Positions 49,951 through 58,471 of a stretch of DNA of 64,000 nt are shown here, piece by piece. Made by a program: the position numbers and the translations under genes. The stretch comes from C00003060 sp964440795. GTDB lineage: Bacteria > Desulfobacterota > Desulfobacteria > Desulfobacterales > C00003060. Position 1 is the stretch's first letter; each line of letters begins with the position of its first letter. The notes below the pieces were generated by a model, which saw nothing but the letters and a program-made list of their open reading frames with translations, did no database searches and was not told where the DNA came from. The DNA lies in assembly GCA_964440795.1 (NCBI GenBank), contig CAYTTQ010000005.1, positions 5,086-69,085 on the forward strand. The letters run 5' to 3'.

Positions 49951-50020
49951 CGGTTTCATCACACCACGGTGGATCAAGTTCGTTGTCGACAGGAAGCCGC
50001 GGGGCGGCTTAACCCCGCTT
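49951..50020 (+). repeat. Type-A dispersed repeat, copy 1
   Basis: CGGTTTCATCACACCACGG through AAGTTCGTTGTCGACAGGAAG and GGCGGCTTAA aligns over about 70 bases with the reverse complement of 55957-56040 and with 56585-56655. It lies between the aldolase gene and the 3' end of the truncated PAS protein gene, 22 bases from the latter's stop codon. Confidence 0.8.
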
Positions 50021-50041
50021 CTTCCGAAGCCGTTAACGGAC

Positions 50042-51622
50042 TCAAACCGATTTCTTGGACATATTCTTTCCCGAATTGCCCATTTTCGTTATCTCTGAAA
50101 CCTTCTTTTCCATGATTAACACCTTGTCAACCACCATCTCAAGGGATTTCTTGTTGGGATCATTGTCACGCATATTCTTGCTGATTCTCCGCGCGAATCC
50201 GCCCACCGCGGTCAACGGATTCCGAAGTTCGTGGGCCACCGTATTGGCCATCTGCCCCAAGGCGGCAAGCCTTTCGGCCTCCACCAGTTGCCGATTTTTG
50301 TTTTTAAGTTCCTCGGTCCGTTCCCGGACCTTTTCTTCGAGTTCCAGGTTAAAGGCTTCCAATTCGTCGTGGGCCTTCCGCAACGCCTCTTCGGCTTCCT
50401 TTCGTTCTGTAACATCCTGGACCAGACCATCATAGGACAACAACCGACCATGGCGGTCATAGTTTAAAACCAACGTACTCTTGGCCCACCGGGTCACACC
50501 GTCCTTGCGTATGATTCGATGTTCCAAAGCAGGCGCTTTGGCGCCCGACAATGCTTGTTCGGCCTGCTCTTCAACCGCCTGTCGGTCATCGGGATGCACC
50601 ATCTGAATCCATAGATAGGAATTATTTTGGAAGTCTTCGGCCGTATACCCGGTCACTGCCGCACAGGCGGGCCCGTGAATCGTTTCCACTGCGTGGCCGT
50701 CTTGCACCAGTACGGTATAAATATAGTCCGTAATGGCCTCGGTAATGCGCCGGTAGCGATCTTTATTTTCCCGCAATTCCGCTTCCGCCCGCTTACGCTC
50801 GGTAATGTCCATGGCGGTAAAGGTAATCCAGTCTTTCATGTCATCCATTTGGATGGGTGTGGAACTCAAAAGCACATCGATGATCGTAGCGTCCTTGCGC
50901 TTCCAGCACGTCTCGATGGTCCCTATCCCGTACTTGTTGATCTGCGCATACTTTTCCTTTCCCACCCGGGCGTATTCCTCCGGTGTGGGGTAGAGCATCT
51001 CGGCCTTTTGCCCCAACAGTTCGTCCTCGCTGTATCCGGTCATCTCACAGATACGCTCATTGATCCGTTTGAAAATCCGATCGCTAACCAAACCGATGCC
51101 TGTAGGGGCGGCCTTGAAAAGGCTGTCCAACGTTGCATCCCTTTTACAAAGCGTTTCTTCAACCCGTTTTCGCTTGGTGATATCCAGGGCGACGGACATT
51201 GCCCCGATGACATTGCCGGCCGGGTCGTGGAGTGGGGAGTTATTCCATTCGCAGACGATGATCTTACCGCTCTTGGTCAGATTTTCATTTATGGAGTGAT
51301 TGGGAAGTTTGCCGTTGACCAGACCAGCAACCACATCCTCTACATGACCTTTTTCCGAGTGCGGAATTAAAAAAGAAAAGAAGTTGCGGCCCAGGGCCTC
51401 TTCCTTGGTCCAACCGAAGAGTTCCTCCGCCTTTTTGTTCCAATCGGTGACCCGGGTCTCCAGATCCCAGATGACGAATGCCAGCGGTGCCGTATCATAG
51501 AGGTTGCGAAAGAGTTCTTCGCTCTTGCGAAGGGGCTGCTGGACCTGTGAACATTTTGCCGCCGCAGTTTCCAGTTCCTTGACCTTCAGCTCCAGTGCTT
51601 CGTAAGACGGCTTTTCATCCAT
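50042..51622 (-). CDS. Three-PAS sensor protein with DHp domain but no ATPase domain
   Basis: A 526-residue protein with three PAS/PAC units (about 35-155, 158-280 and 285-410; motifs LFRNLYDTAPLAFVIWDLE and HRIIRKDGVTRWAKSTLVLN), a coiled coil (412-455) and a DHp domain with the phospho-His in ANTVAHELRNPLTAVGG. The chain then ends after about 50 residues (KMGNSGKNMSKKSV) with none of the N, G1 or G2 boxes of an ATPase domain. Either the gene was cut, possibly by the type-A repeat 22 bases past the stop, or the protein is a phospho-acceptor served by another kinase. The ATG at 51622 is the start used here; its ribosome site is modest. Confidence 0.87.
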   Translation of the reverse strand: MDEKPSYEALELKVKELETAAAKCSQVQQPLRKSEELFRNLYDTAPLAFVIWDLETRVTDWNKKAEELFGWTKEEALGRNFFSFLIPHSEKGHVEDVVAGLVNGKLPNHSINENLTKSGKIIVCEWNNSPLHDPAGNVIGAMSVALDITKRKRVEETLCKRDATLDSLFKAAPTGIGLVSDRIFKRINERICEMTGYSEDELLGQKAEMLYPTPEEYARVGKEKYAQINKYGIGTIETCWKRKDATIIDVLLSSTPIQMDDMKDWITFTAMDITERKRAEAELRENKDRYRRITEAITDYIYTVLVQDGHAVETIHGPACAAVTGYTAEDFQNNSYLWIQMVHPDDRQAVEEQAEQALSGAKAPALEHRIIRKDGVTRWAKSTLVLNYDRHGRLLSYDGLVQDVTERKEAEEALRKAHDELEAFNLELEEKVRERTEELKNKNRQLVEAERLAALGQMANTVAHELRNPLTAVGGFARRISKNMRDNDPNKKSLEMVVDKVLIMEKKVSEITKMGNSGKNMSKKSV

Positions 51623-51781
51623 CTACGTATCTCTCTCCCATCAGGCAAAACCGAAGAAGGCCCATCGTGATGGTATGTGTCATACCTACGCTTGGGCCTT
51701 CATCTGTTCCGTGACACGACGTCAACCTTTCTGAAACAGCAGGGCATGCCGGGGCTACCGGTAGCGTCCGTACCCAGGAAT

Positions 51782-51857
51782 TGGTGCCCCCGGCAGGAAT
51801 CGAACCTGCGGCGCAAGGATTAGGAATCCTTTGCTCTATCCCCTGAGCTACGGGGGC
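51782..51857 (-). tRNA. tRNA-Arg (anticodon CCT), CCA encoded
   Basis: Read on the minus strand, acceptor GCCCCCG (51857-51851) pairs with CGGGGGC (51792-51786); the anticodon arm AAGGA-TTCCTAA-TCCTT gives anticodon CCT, and the T arm has loop TTCGATT. The discriminator is A and CCA is encoded (51784-51782). It lies between the PAS protein and mltD genes. Confidence 0.97.
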
Positions 51858-51896
51858 GAAGCGGTAATTTACAAATATTCTTTCTCGCCGCCGCAG

Positions 51897-53792
51897 TTAT
51901 TTTGCATCAACCAAAAGGGTTTGTCCAGGATATATCTTGGATCGAGGAGTCAGTTGGTTAATCCGCAGGAACCGTTCCAGTTCCATGTTGTGTAATGTGG
52001 CAATTCGATACGGGCTATCTCCTTTTTTAACTTGGTAACTCCGCGTCCCCTCCAACGCCGTTTCATCCACCCCCTGACGAACCACCAGAACTTGACCCAC
52101 ATGAAGTCGGGTGGAGGTCATGTTATTGAGGCGCATGATTTCGCGTATGTTCGTGTTGTAAGCCCTGGCAAGCAACCAGAGTGATTCACCTCTTTTGACC
52201 CGGTGGCGAAGGGGTTTTGAAGAATCGGCTTCAGCCGCCTGTCTTGCCAGGACATATGTCCGGCTCTTCCCACGGGCCGGAATCTTCAACCTTTGGCCGA
52301 CTCTCACATAATTGGCTCTTCGCAGGTTATTTGCGTCCATGATAGCTCGAATACTGGTGTGATAGCGATCCGCCAGGTGAGACAACGTCTCTCCGCGGCG
52401 GACACGATGATGCGTATAATAGGTTCGTGGCGGCACATAGGCGGGAATTTCATCAAGCTTGGCCACAAGCGTGGTTCTCTTGCCCTCGGGGACCTTTAGC
52501 TCATACGCCTTGGGCGGGGTGACCTTGTAACGGAGTTCTGCATTTAACAGCTGCATCTCTGTTTTCGACACCCCCAAAGACTTAGCGACATCCGCCAAAC
52601 GGACCTGCTTGGATACCTCGACAACTTCATACCGAAGCGGCTCGGCGGGGGCATCCAGTTCGACCCCGAACTTTTCCGGGTTGTTGATGATATGCAATGC
52701 CGCAAGAAAGCGGGGAACGTAGCGAGCGGTTTCATAGGGCAGTTGCCGAAACAGATCCCAAAAATCGTCCAGATAATTGATGTTCTGATTTCGAATCAGC
52801 CTAAGGACCCTGAACTCACCACAGTTGTAAGCAGCCAACACGGTACTCCAATCCCCGAATATGTTGTGGAGTTCCTTTAAATAGGCAATAGCGGCGTGGG
52901 TCGATTTGCTGACATCCATACGTTCATCAACCCAACGATCTCTCGTAAGGCCGAACTTGTATCCCGTGGACGGAATGAACTGCCACAGACCCAAGGCCCT
53001 GGCCCGGGAAAGGGCCCTCACTTTGAACCCACTTTCAATCAATGGCAGCCACGAAAGCTCCTCGGGAATGCCCGCGTCTTTCAGCGCCTGTAAGATAAAC
53101 GGGCGAAACCTGCCGGCCCGTTCGTAAGACTCGAGCAAGAAACGCTTCTCCGGACCTTGAAACCGCTTTATCTCTTTTTCCACATGCTCATTCATGACGG
53201 TCGGAATGGCATTGTGGTTACCGTTTACCGCCGTGCGTTGGGACGCATATATCTCCAACATCCGTTTACAGATCACGAAACGAATTTCTTCCTTTTGCTG
53301 AATAAACCGGGGGCGCTCCTTGGTCTCGGCCTCCAACAGCAGGCTGTACGCCTCATCCAGAGAAGCGATGGCGTTATCAAAATCCCCTTTACTCCAAAAA
53401 TCTCGGGACGCTTCACAAAACTCCAAGGCTTCGTCGAGAATCATTTGGGGATCTTTGACGGGCTCGGCTTCCATTGTCCCTTCCGGGGCAAGCGTCGGGC
53501 CTGAAGCGACATCGGACAACGACGACGACACCGTACTTCCCGGAGCAGGCACTGGTTTTAAACGACCAACCCCGGAATTCTTGGCGGTGTCCTCGGCCGA
53601 CAAGGCACCCAAGTCGGCCGGAGTCAAATTCGATGGCACCGCTTTGTCGCCTCCACCGGAGCGGGTCGTTTCCAAAACCTCACGGGACGGGCCCGCCGAA
53701 CCGACGGGTCCCGATTGATGACCCGTCGAGGAACAAGCACTGATCAAACAACACATCCCAATCAGTAGGCCTTCCTTAAGATATAAACTCAT
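51897..53792 (-). CDS. mltD: MltD-type lytic transglycosylase lipoprotein with three LysM domains
   Basis: A 631-residue outer-membrane-type lipoprotein. The signal peptide ends in the lipobox LISAC (Cys20). A Pro/Ser-rich stretch and a helical region precede the SLT domain, with catalytic Glu in LPLIESGFKVRALSRARALG and AAYNCGEFRVLRLI further on. Three LysM peptidoglycan-binding repeats end the chain (HHRVRRGETLSHLADRYHTS, HRVKRGESLWLLARAYNTN, SYQVKKGDSPYRIATLHNME). The ATG at 53792 follows GGGAG and gives the lipobox; the frame is open 57 bases upstream. It cleaves glycan strands to anhydromuropeptides in wall turnover. Confidence 0.95.
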   Translation of the reverse strand: MSLYLKEGLLIGMCCLISACSSTGHQSGPVGSAGPSREVLETTRSGGGDKAVPSNLTPADLGALSAEDTAKNSGVGRLKPVPAPGSTVSSSLSDVASGPTLAPEGTMEAEPVKDPQMILDEALEFCEASRDFWSKGDFDNAIASLDEAYSLLLEAETKERPRFIQQKEEIRFVICKRMLEIYASQRTAVNGNHNAIPTVMNEHVEKEIKRFQGPEKRFLLESYERAGRFRPFILQALKDAGIPEELSWLPLIESGFKVRALSRARALGLWQFIPSTGYKFGLTRDRWVDERMDVSKSTHAAIAYLKELHNIFGDWSTVLAAYNCGEFRVLRLIRNQNINYLDDFWDLFRQLPYETARYVPRFLAALHIINNPEKFGVELDAPAEPLRYEVVEVSKQVRLADVAKSLGVSKTEMQLLNAELRYKVTPPKAYELKVPEGKRTTLVAKLDEIPAYVPPRTYYTHHRVRRGETLSHLADRYHTSIRAIMDANNLRRANYVRVGQRLKIPARGKSRTYVLARQAAEADSSKPLRHRVKRGESLWLLARAYNTNIREIMRLNNMTSTRLHVGQVLVVRQGVDETALEGTRSYQVKKGDSPYRIATLHNMELERFLRINQLTPRSKIYPGQTLLVDAK

Positions 53793-53898
53793 GTCGTCTC
53801 CCTTGTCATTTTGATCGCGATCGGAACCATCCAAGAAGCTTAGGACCATCCGTGAAGCTTCGGATTATGATAAAGCCTGTTGTAGACTTGGGCGGCAC

Positions 53899-53927
53899 TT
53901 GTTACCAGTCCCCAACTATCTTGTCAA
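53899..53927 (-). promoter_or_regulatory. Possible promoter of mltD
   Basis: On the minus strand TTGACA (53927-53922) and TAACAA (53904-53899) are 17 bases apart, about 107 bases before the mltD start. The -10 match is weak. A second candidate further upstream, GGGCATGAAGCTTGCTT (about 54083-54099), has sigma-54-like GG-N10-GC spacing but an imperfect -24 element. Confidence 0.35.
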
Positions 53928-54133
53928 CCTCCATACACCCCCGGCGGGGATAAACCTCTCCTGATAACCCGCGTGTTATCGGCTGAACCTGCACGGCTTT
54001 CCAAGTCTTGCGATCTTTTTTCACACCTTCCGGGCCACGTCAAGTTCTGCCCGTGTTTCTCGCCGGAAGTCATAATGCTTGCAAGCAAGCTTCATGCCCT
54101 GCAAAAAAGAAGGGGACTTTCTTCGACAGGATG
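53928..54133. other. Intergenic DNA between the mltD promoter and the palindromic element
   Basis: No credible gene. It contains a GATAAC-N6-GTTATC hairpin near 53961-53978 and a GCTTGCAAGC palindrome near 54079. Nothing else was recognised. Confidence 0.3.
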
Positions 54134-54319
54134 CTAAGGGTTCGCGCAAAAATAACTTCACAGAATGGGCGCTCGGATTTGGTTCGGATTTGCCCGATCC
54201 GATTGAGCAAAATCGCAGGCATAGCAGGCTATGTCGAGGTTTTGCGAGTGAGGTATCGGGCAAAGACGGGCGGAAGCCGAGATGGCAAAATGTGAAGTTA
54301 TTTTTGCGCGAGCCCTAAG
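54134..54319. mobile_element. 186-base palindromic MITE-like element at the 3' end of hflX
   Basis: Terminal inverted repeats of 29 bases at 54134-54162 and 54291-54319 differ at two positions (CTAAGGGTTCGCGCAAAAAT and onward to CTTCACA, against its mirror). The interior is also largely self-complementary (TTTGCCCGAT near 54199 with ATCGGGCAAA near 54255), so the whole can fold into one long hairpin. It has no coding capacity. The stop codon of hflX (TAG at 54317-54315) lies inside the right terminal repeat, so insertion probably changed the end of that gene. No target duplication is clear. Confidence 0.8.
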
Positions 54320-55952
54320 TGCCGCCCACATGGGCTTCAATCTTTTCAAGCAACGGCCCCAGCGACTCTTTGTCTTGTGCCGAGATGGCAATACCTCCCC
54401 ATCTACGGGAAAGCCGCTGCACGGCCGCACCGGCGAGGCGGTCTTTTTTGTTGAACACGCGAACCAACGGTATCCGATCCAGCTGAAGCTCTTCCAATAT
54501 GCGTTCCACCGATTCGATCTGACTCGGGAAATCCGGATTGCTCAAATCAATCAAATGAATAAGCACGTCGGCATCGCCGAGTTCCTCCAGGGTGGCCCGA
54601 AATGCCGTCACCAATTCCCGGGGCAGCTTTCGGATGAAACCGACGGTATCGGTGACAATGATCTCGGCATCTTTGGGGAGGCGTTTTCGCCGGGTGGTGG
54701 GATCCAAGGTCGCAAATAATTTGCTCTCCACCAAAACAGAACTATTGGTCAGTGTGTTGAGCAGGGTCGACTTACCGGCATTCGTATAACCGACGATAGA
54801 TACAATCGGCAACCCTTTCTTTTTTCTCTTGGCCCGCCGCTGGTCACGTTGTTTCCGAAAACCTTTTAACAGCTTTTCGAGTTGGGCGATTCGTTTTCGG
54901 ACCCGACGACGATCCACCTCTAACTTGGTCTCCCCCGGTCCACGCCCCCCGATACCACCGGTGAGACGAGACATGGCGGTCCCTTTACCGACCAAGCGGG
55001 GCAACAGGTACTTGAGCTGGGCCAATTCCACCTGAATCTTTCCCTCGCGGCTCTGGGCCCTCTGGGCAAAAATGTCCAGGATGAGCTGGGTGCGATCGAT
55101 CACCCTCAAGTCCGTACAGTCGGTTATGGAACGCACCTGAGAGGGATTGAGTTCTTGGTCGAAGATCAACAGATCCGCCCCCTTTTGAAGTGCCAGGATC
55201 ACCAACTCACTCAGTTTTCCCTTTCCCATCAGAAACCGGGGGCTGACCGCCCGCCGTCGCTGAATGACCGTATCCACCGCACCGATCCCGCAGGTTCCGG
55301 CCAATTGCCTGAGCTCATGAGTCGAGGCTTGCGCTTCCTTCCGGGGCCGGGTTGATACGCTTACCACGATGGCACGATCCCCCTGACGCTTGATTTTTTG
55401 AACCGGTAATTGGGATGCAAATTCGGATTCGAGAGACCGGATAAGGCGCTGGCAATCAAGATCCAACTCAGCCGGCCTTACAGGAGACAAGACCTCCCAG
55501 TTTTCTTTGCCCGTGTCTTGGGGAAGCAGATGGGCCACATGCAGGTTTTCCGGGTTTCCGTCTTCCCCGATCGTGACTGCCGCCATCAGATCCAACCGCA
55601 AAAACGTCAGATCCATAAGGTCGTCGTGGGAAAGGGCCTCGTGTTTCAAATGGGTATGGATACACCGCAAGCCCTTCAGCCGCTGTCCCCCGGTACGATA
55701 CTTGTCTAAACTCGGAATGACGATTCCTTGGTAATTGCCGACCACTACGTATACGATCCGACCCCGTCGGTCGATCAGGAGACCGATCTGCCGGCGCATT
55801 TCCGCCGACAACCGGCAGATGGTTTTGGTAAGCTCATAGGAAAGCACGTCTGCTGGGGACGTCTTGCGGCGATACAGGTTTCCTAAACGCCGGACCTGGT
55901 TTGCCTTTAACCCCCCCGTATTGCCATAAACCCTAATATATTCACCCCTCAA
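54315..55952 (-). CDS. hflX: HflX ribosome-associated GTPase
   Basis: About 545 residues. An N-terminal HflX-type domain follows a lineage-specific extension; then comes the glycine-rich linker GGIGGRGPGETKLEVDRRRV and the GTPase domain with G1 GYTNAGKST, G3 DTVGFI and G4 NKKD. HflX splits or rescues stalled ribosomes. The start is unclear: the TTG at 55952 is used because homologues begin near IRVYGNTGGLK, and the frame further upstream runs into a type-A repeat. At the 3' end the stop codon is supplied by a palindromic element. Both ends of the gene are therefore touched by repeats. Confidence 0.92.
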   Translation of the reverse strand: MRGEYIRVYGNTGGLKANQVRRLGNLYRRKTSPADVLSYELTKTICRLSAEMRRQIGLLIDRRGRIVYVVVGNYQGIVIPSLDKYRTGGQRLKGLRCIHTHLKHEALSHDDLMDLTFLRLDLMAAVTIGEDGNPENLHVAHLLPQDTGKENWEVLSPVRPAELDLDCQRLIRSLESEFASQLPVQKIKRQGDRAIVVSVSTRPRKEAQASTHELRQLAGTCGIGAVDTVIQRRRAVSPRFLMGKGKLSELVILALQKGADLLIFDQELNPSQVRSITDCTDLRVIDRTQLILDIFAQRAQSREGKIQVELAQLKYLLPRLVGKGTAMSRLTGGIGGRGPGETKLEVDRRRVRKRIAQLEKLLKGFRKQRDQRRAKRKKKGLPIVSIVGYTNAGKSTLLNTLTNSSVLVESKLFATLDPTTRRKRLPKDAEIIVTDTVGFIRKLPRELVTAFRATLEELGDADVLIHLIDLSNPDFPSQIESVERILEELQLDRIPLVRVFNKKDRLAGAAVQRLSRRWGGIAISAQDKESLGPLLEKIEAHVGGT

Positions 55953-55956
55953 CGTT

Positions 55957-56040
55957 GATGGTGTCGTAAAAAGTCGAGTTAAGCCGCGCCGCTGGCCTCC
56001 TGTTGACAACGAACTGGATCAACCGTGGTGTGTCAAACCG
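55957..56040 (-). repeat. Type-A dispersed repeat, copy 2 (inverted)
   Basis: Its reverse complement reads CGGTTTGACACACCACGG, then CAGTTCGTTGTCAACAGGAG, CGCGGCTTAACTCG and CTTTTTACGACACCATC. It aligns with copy 1 (49951-50020) and copy 3 (56585-56655). It abuts the start of hflX and may have replaced the original 5' region. Confidence 0.82.
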
Positions 56041-56053
56041 TATTGCCGCGTAA

Positions 56054-56257
56054 GGTTCAGGACGGTCTCAGATTTTAATGCTGCTAAAACTCAGCCGTAA
56101 GAGTCCCTAAGTTTCGTTGCGGCCGGGTTTGTTAAATTGACCATGTGGATTTGCCAAGATATGTGGTGCCTGTTGAATGTCAAAGGAACAACGAAACCAA
56201 GGGACTCTAACGGCTTCAAACAGTTAGCCCCATTAAAATCTGAGACCGTCCTGAACC
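56054..56257. mobile_element. 204-base palindromic MITE-like element
   Basis: Perfect 27-base terminal inverted repeats, GGTTCAGGACGGTCTCAGAT plus TTTAATG at 56054-56080 and the mirror at 56231-56257. A second inner pair (AGCCGTAAGAGTCCCT and its mirror AGGGACTCTAACGGCT) extends the hairpin. There is no open reading frame of note. The right end continues into a segment that recurs at 9274-9318. Confidence 0.85.
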
Positions 56258-56294
56258 GATAACGTTTTCATAAAGTCGATCAACTTGGGCTAAG

Positions 56295-56465
56295 TTCGTT
56301 GGAAGTCCAATATCTGCGTTGCGCTGCATCCCTCGTCACTGCGGCGTACGCTAAGTACGCCTCATTCCTCAGGATTTGCGGCGCCTTGTTGGAGCGAAGC
56401 GGAAATCCCGCTATCGGGGATCTTGAACTTTTTACTTAGCCATCTAAAATCGGACTTCCAACGAA
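56295..56465. mobile_element. 171-base element bounded by inverted repeats
   Basis: TTCGTTGGAAGTCCAAT (56295-56311) and ATCGGACTTCCAACGAA (56449-56465) are inverted with one mismatch. The interior has a GGCGTAC-GCTAA-GTACGCC hairpin and a GC-rich stretch (CTGCGTTGCGCTGCATCCCT). The type resembles non-coding intergenic repeats of Desulfobacterota, but I cannot name a family. Confidence 0.75.
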
Positions 56466-56493
56466 GTTGACTTGTCTTGTTTGAGAAGGTCGC

Positions 56494-56543
56494 GCGTTGG
56501 GGCCGCTTCAAATTTCAAGGCGCCTAAAACTCGGCCCCAACGC
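56494..56543. repeat. Inverted repeat GCGTTGGGGCCG / CGGCCCCAACGC
   Basis: A perfect twelve-base stem with a 26-base loop, followed by a smaller GTCAGGT / ACCTGAC pair near 56551-56579. It adds to the series of hairpins between hflX and dnaB. Confidence 0.7.
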
Positions 56544-56584
56544 TTGTAGGTCAGGTTAGGCCGCCAGGCGTTACCTGACAAGTC

Positions 56585-56655
56585 GGTGATCAAGTTCGTT
56601 ACCGATAGGAAGCCGCGGTAGCGGCTTAAACCGGCTTTTTACGACGCCATCAACT
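56585..56655 (+). repeat. Type-A dispersed repeat, copy 3
   Basis: GGTGATCAAGTTCGTTACCG, AGGAAGCCGCGG, GCGGCTTAAACCGGC and CTTTTTACGACGCCATCAA align with copies 1 and 2. It ends 12 bases past the dnaB stop codon. Confidence 0.8.
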
Positions 56656-56666
56656 TTGGGCTTCAC

Positions 56667-58025
56667 TTATTCCACGGCCATGGATCGATTTTCAAAGCGA
56701 GTAAACTCTTCCAGGAAGGTCAGATTCACGGTTCCTGTGGGCCCGTTTCGTTGCTTCGCCACGGAGAGTTCCGCCAATCTCATTTTGGCCTGATCCACCT
56801 GTTTGTTGTATACTTCTTCGCGGTAGACAAAAATGATTACATCGGCGTCCTGTTCAATGGCACCGGATTCTCTGAGATCCGATAGCACGGGTCGCTTGTT
56901 GGTACGGTCTTCCACCTTACGGTTGAGCTGGGACAACGCTATGACCGGAATAGCAAGTTCTTTGGCCAAGGCCTTTAAGGATCTTGAAATCTCGGATATT
57001 TCCAGCTCTCGTCGTTCCGCTGAGGTACGCCCCTTCATTAATTGCAGGTAATCAATGGCGATTAGACCCAGACCTTTTTCCATCTTCATTCGACGGGCTT
57101 TGGCCCGAATCTCCAAGGCGGAAATCGACGGCGTGTCATCAATAAACAAGTTCGTGTCGTAAAGAACGCCTGCCGCTCGATTGATTTTTTCCAAATCTTC
57201 CTGGTTTAAGAAACCGCCTCGCATTCGCGTGGAGTCCACCCCCGCTTCCGAGGAGAGCATGCGTAGCGACAACTGTTCCTTGGACATTTCAAGAGAAAAA
57301 ATGGCGGCGGGCTCACCGGATTCCTGCGCCGCATTGCGGGCGATATTCAATGCAAGGGCCGTTTTCCCCATGGCGGGTCGACCGGCGATAATAATCAGAT
57401 CGCCCCGTTGAAACCCGGACGTCTTCTGATCCAAGTCCTTAAATCCACTGGAAATTCCCGTAACAAGCGCCTTGTTCTCATATGCCTCCTCGACCGCACG
57501 GTAGGTGTCCGTCAATATGTCTTTCAAGGCATAAAACGACGGTTTGACCTTATTTTCCGAAATTTCGAATATACTGCGTTCCGCAAAGTCCAGGATACCT
57601 TCGGTGTCCCCCTTGTCCTCGAAACACCGGGTGGTAATGGCGGCCGATTTCTCAATGAGCCTCCTGAGAATTGCTTTTTCCTGCACAATTTTCGCATATT
57701 GACTGGCATTCACCGCCATGGGCACCACGTCCACCAAATCCGCCAAATAGGAGGCACCCCCGACAGCCTCCAATTGTCCTTGTTGTTTGAGCAGATTGGT
57801 CAGGGTGATCAGGTCGGCGGGCTCGTTGCGTTCAAACAGGTCCACCATGGCCTTAAAAATCTTCCCGTGGATTTCCCGATAGAAGTCTTGCGGAGACAGG
57901 ACCTCCAGGACCTCGGGGAGGACTTGATTGTCAATCAAGACAGCGCTGAGAATCGACTGCTCTGCATCCACGCTGTTGGGGGGGACCTTTTGTAACCAGG
58001 AATCCTGTGTCGCCATATTGCCCAT
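56667..58025 (-). CDS. dnaB: Replicative DNA helicase
   Basis: A 452-residue hexameric helicase. The N-terminal primase-interacting domain begins VPPNSVDAEQSILSAVLID; the RecA-like core has Walker A GRPAMGKTALALN, Walker B LGLIAIDYLQLM and the arginine-finger region NGPTGTVNL. The ATG at 58025 overlaps the rplI stop (TAATG), giving a normal length; an ATG nine bases later is possible. It is the last gene of the rpsF operon, a common arrangement in this phylum. Confidence 0.97.
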   Translation of the reverse strand: MGNMATQDSWLQKVPPNSVDAEQSILSAVLIDNQVLPEVLEVLSPQDFYREIHGKIFKAMVDLFERNEPADLITLTNLLKQQGQLEAVGGASYLADLVDVVPMAVNASQYAKIVQEKAILRRLIEKSAAITTRCFEDKGDTEGILDFAERSIFEISENKVKPSFYALKDILTDTYRAVEEAYENKALVTGISSGFKDLDQKTSGFQRGDLIIIAGRPAMGKTALALNIARNAAQESGEPAAIFSLEMSKEQLSLRMLSSEAGVDSTRMRGGFLNQEDLEKINRAAGVLYDTNLFIDDTPSISALEIRAKARRMKMEKGLGLIAIDYLQLMKGRTSAERRELEISEISRSLKALAKELAIPVIALSQLNRKVEDRTNKRPVLSDLRESGAIEQDADVIIFVYREEVYNKQVDQAKMRLAELSVAKQRNGPTGTVNLTFLEEFTRFENRSMAVE

Positions 58026-58471
58026 TACTCTTCCGGAAGGACTTCCACCGTGATTTCCGGTTTTACCTCCGGATACAGCTGAATGGCAACGGTGTACGAT
58101 CCGACAGATTTGATCGGTTCGGTGAGCAGAATCATTTTCTTGTCTACGTCGAGTCCCAATTCTTGTAACTTCGCCTCGATATCTCTGACGCCGACGGAAC
58201 CATAGAGCCGATCTTCCTCGGAAACTTTGGCCACAATTTGACACACGGTGCCTTCCACTTGCTTGGCCATCTCTTCCGCCTTTTTTCTATCCTTCATGGC
58301 CCGAAGCTCAAGGTGTTTCCACTCTTGTTCGATCATTTTTCTATTGGTCGGGCTCGCCGGGACCGCTTTTTTTTGGGGAAGGAGGTAGTTTCTCGCATAT
58401 CCCTTGGCCACCACCACCTCATCTCCGACGCTGCCCAACGATTCGACCGCCTCTTTAAGAATTACTTTCAT
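58025..58471 (-). CDS. rplI: Ribosomal protein bL9
   Basis: A 148-residue protein with the bL9 N-terminal domain MKVILKEAVESLGSVGDEV and KGYARNYLLPQKKA, a connecting helix and a C-terminal rRNA-binding domain. The ATG at 58471 is preferred; a GTG nine bases earlier is in frame. The start overlaps the end of the DUF2232 gene by 17 bases. Confidence 0.97.
   Translation of the reverse strand: MKVILKEAVESLGSVGDEVVVAKGYARNYLLPQKKAVPASPTNRKMIEQEWKHLELRAMKDRKKAEEMAKQVEGTVCQIVAKVSEEDRLYGSVGVRDIEAKLQELGLDVDKKMILLTEPIKSVGSYTVAIQLYPEVKPEITVEVLPEE

Noticed and set aside
54083..54099. Sigma-54 promoter for mltD
   Set aside because: GG-N10-GC spacing is present (GGGCATGAAGCTTGCTT), but the -24 element departs from TGGCAC at two key positions and it lies about 290 bases from the gene; kept only as a remark.
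55957..56655. Insertion sequence with transposase
   Set aside because: No open frame of transposase size or motif exists; the block is non-coding repeats only.
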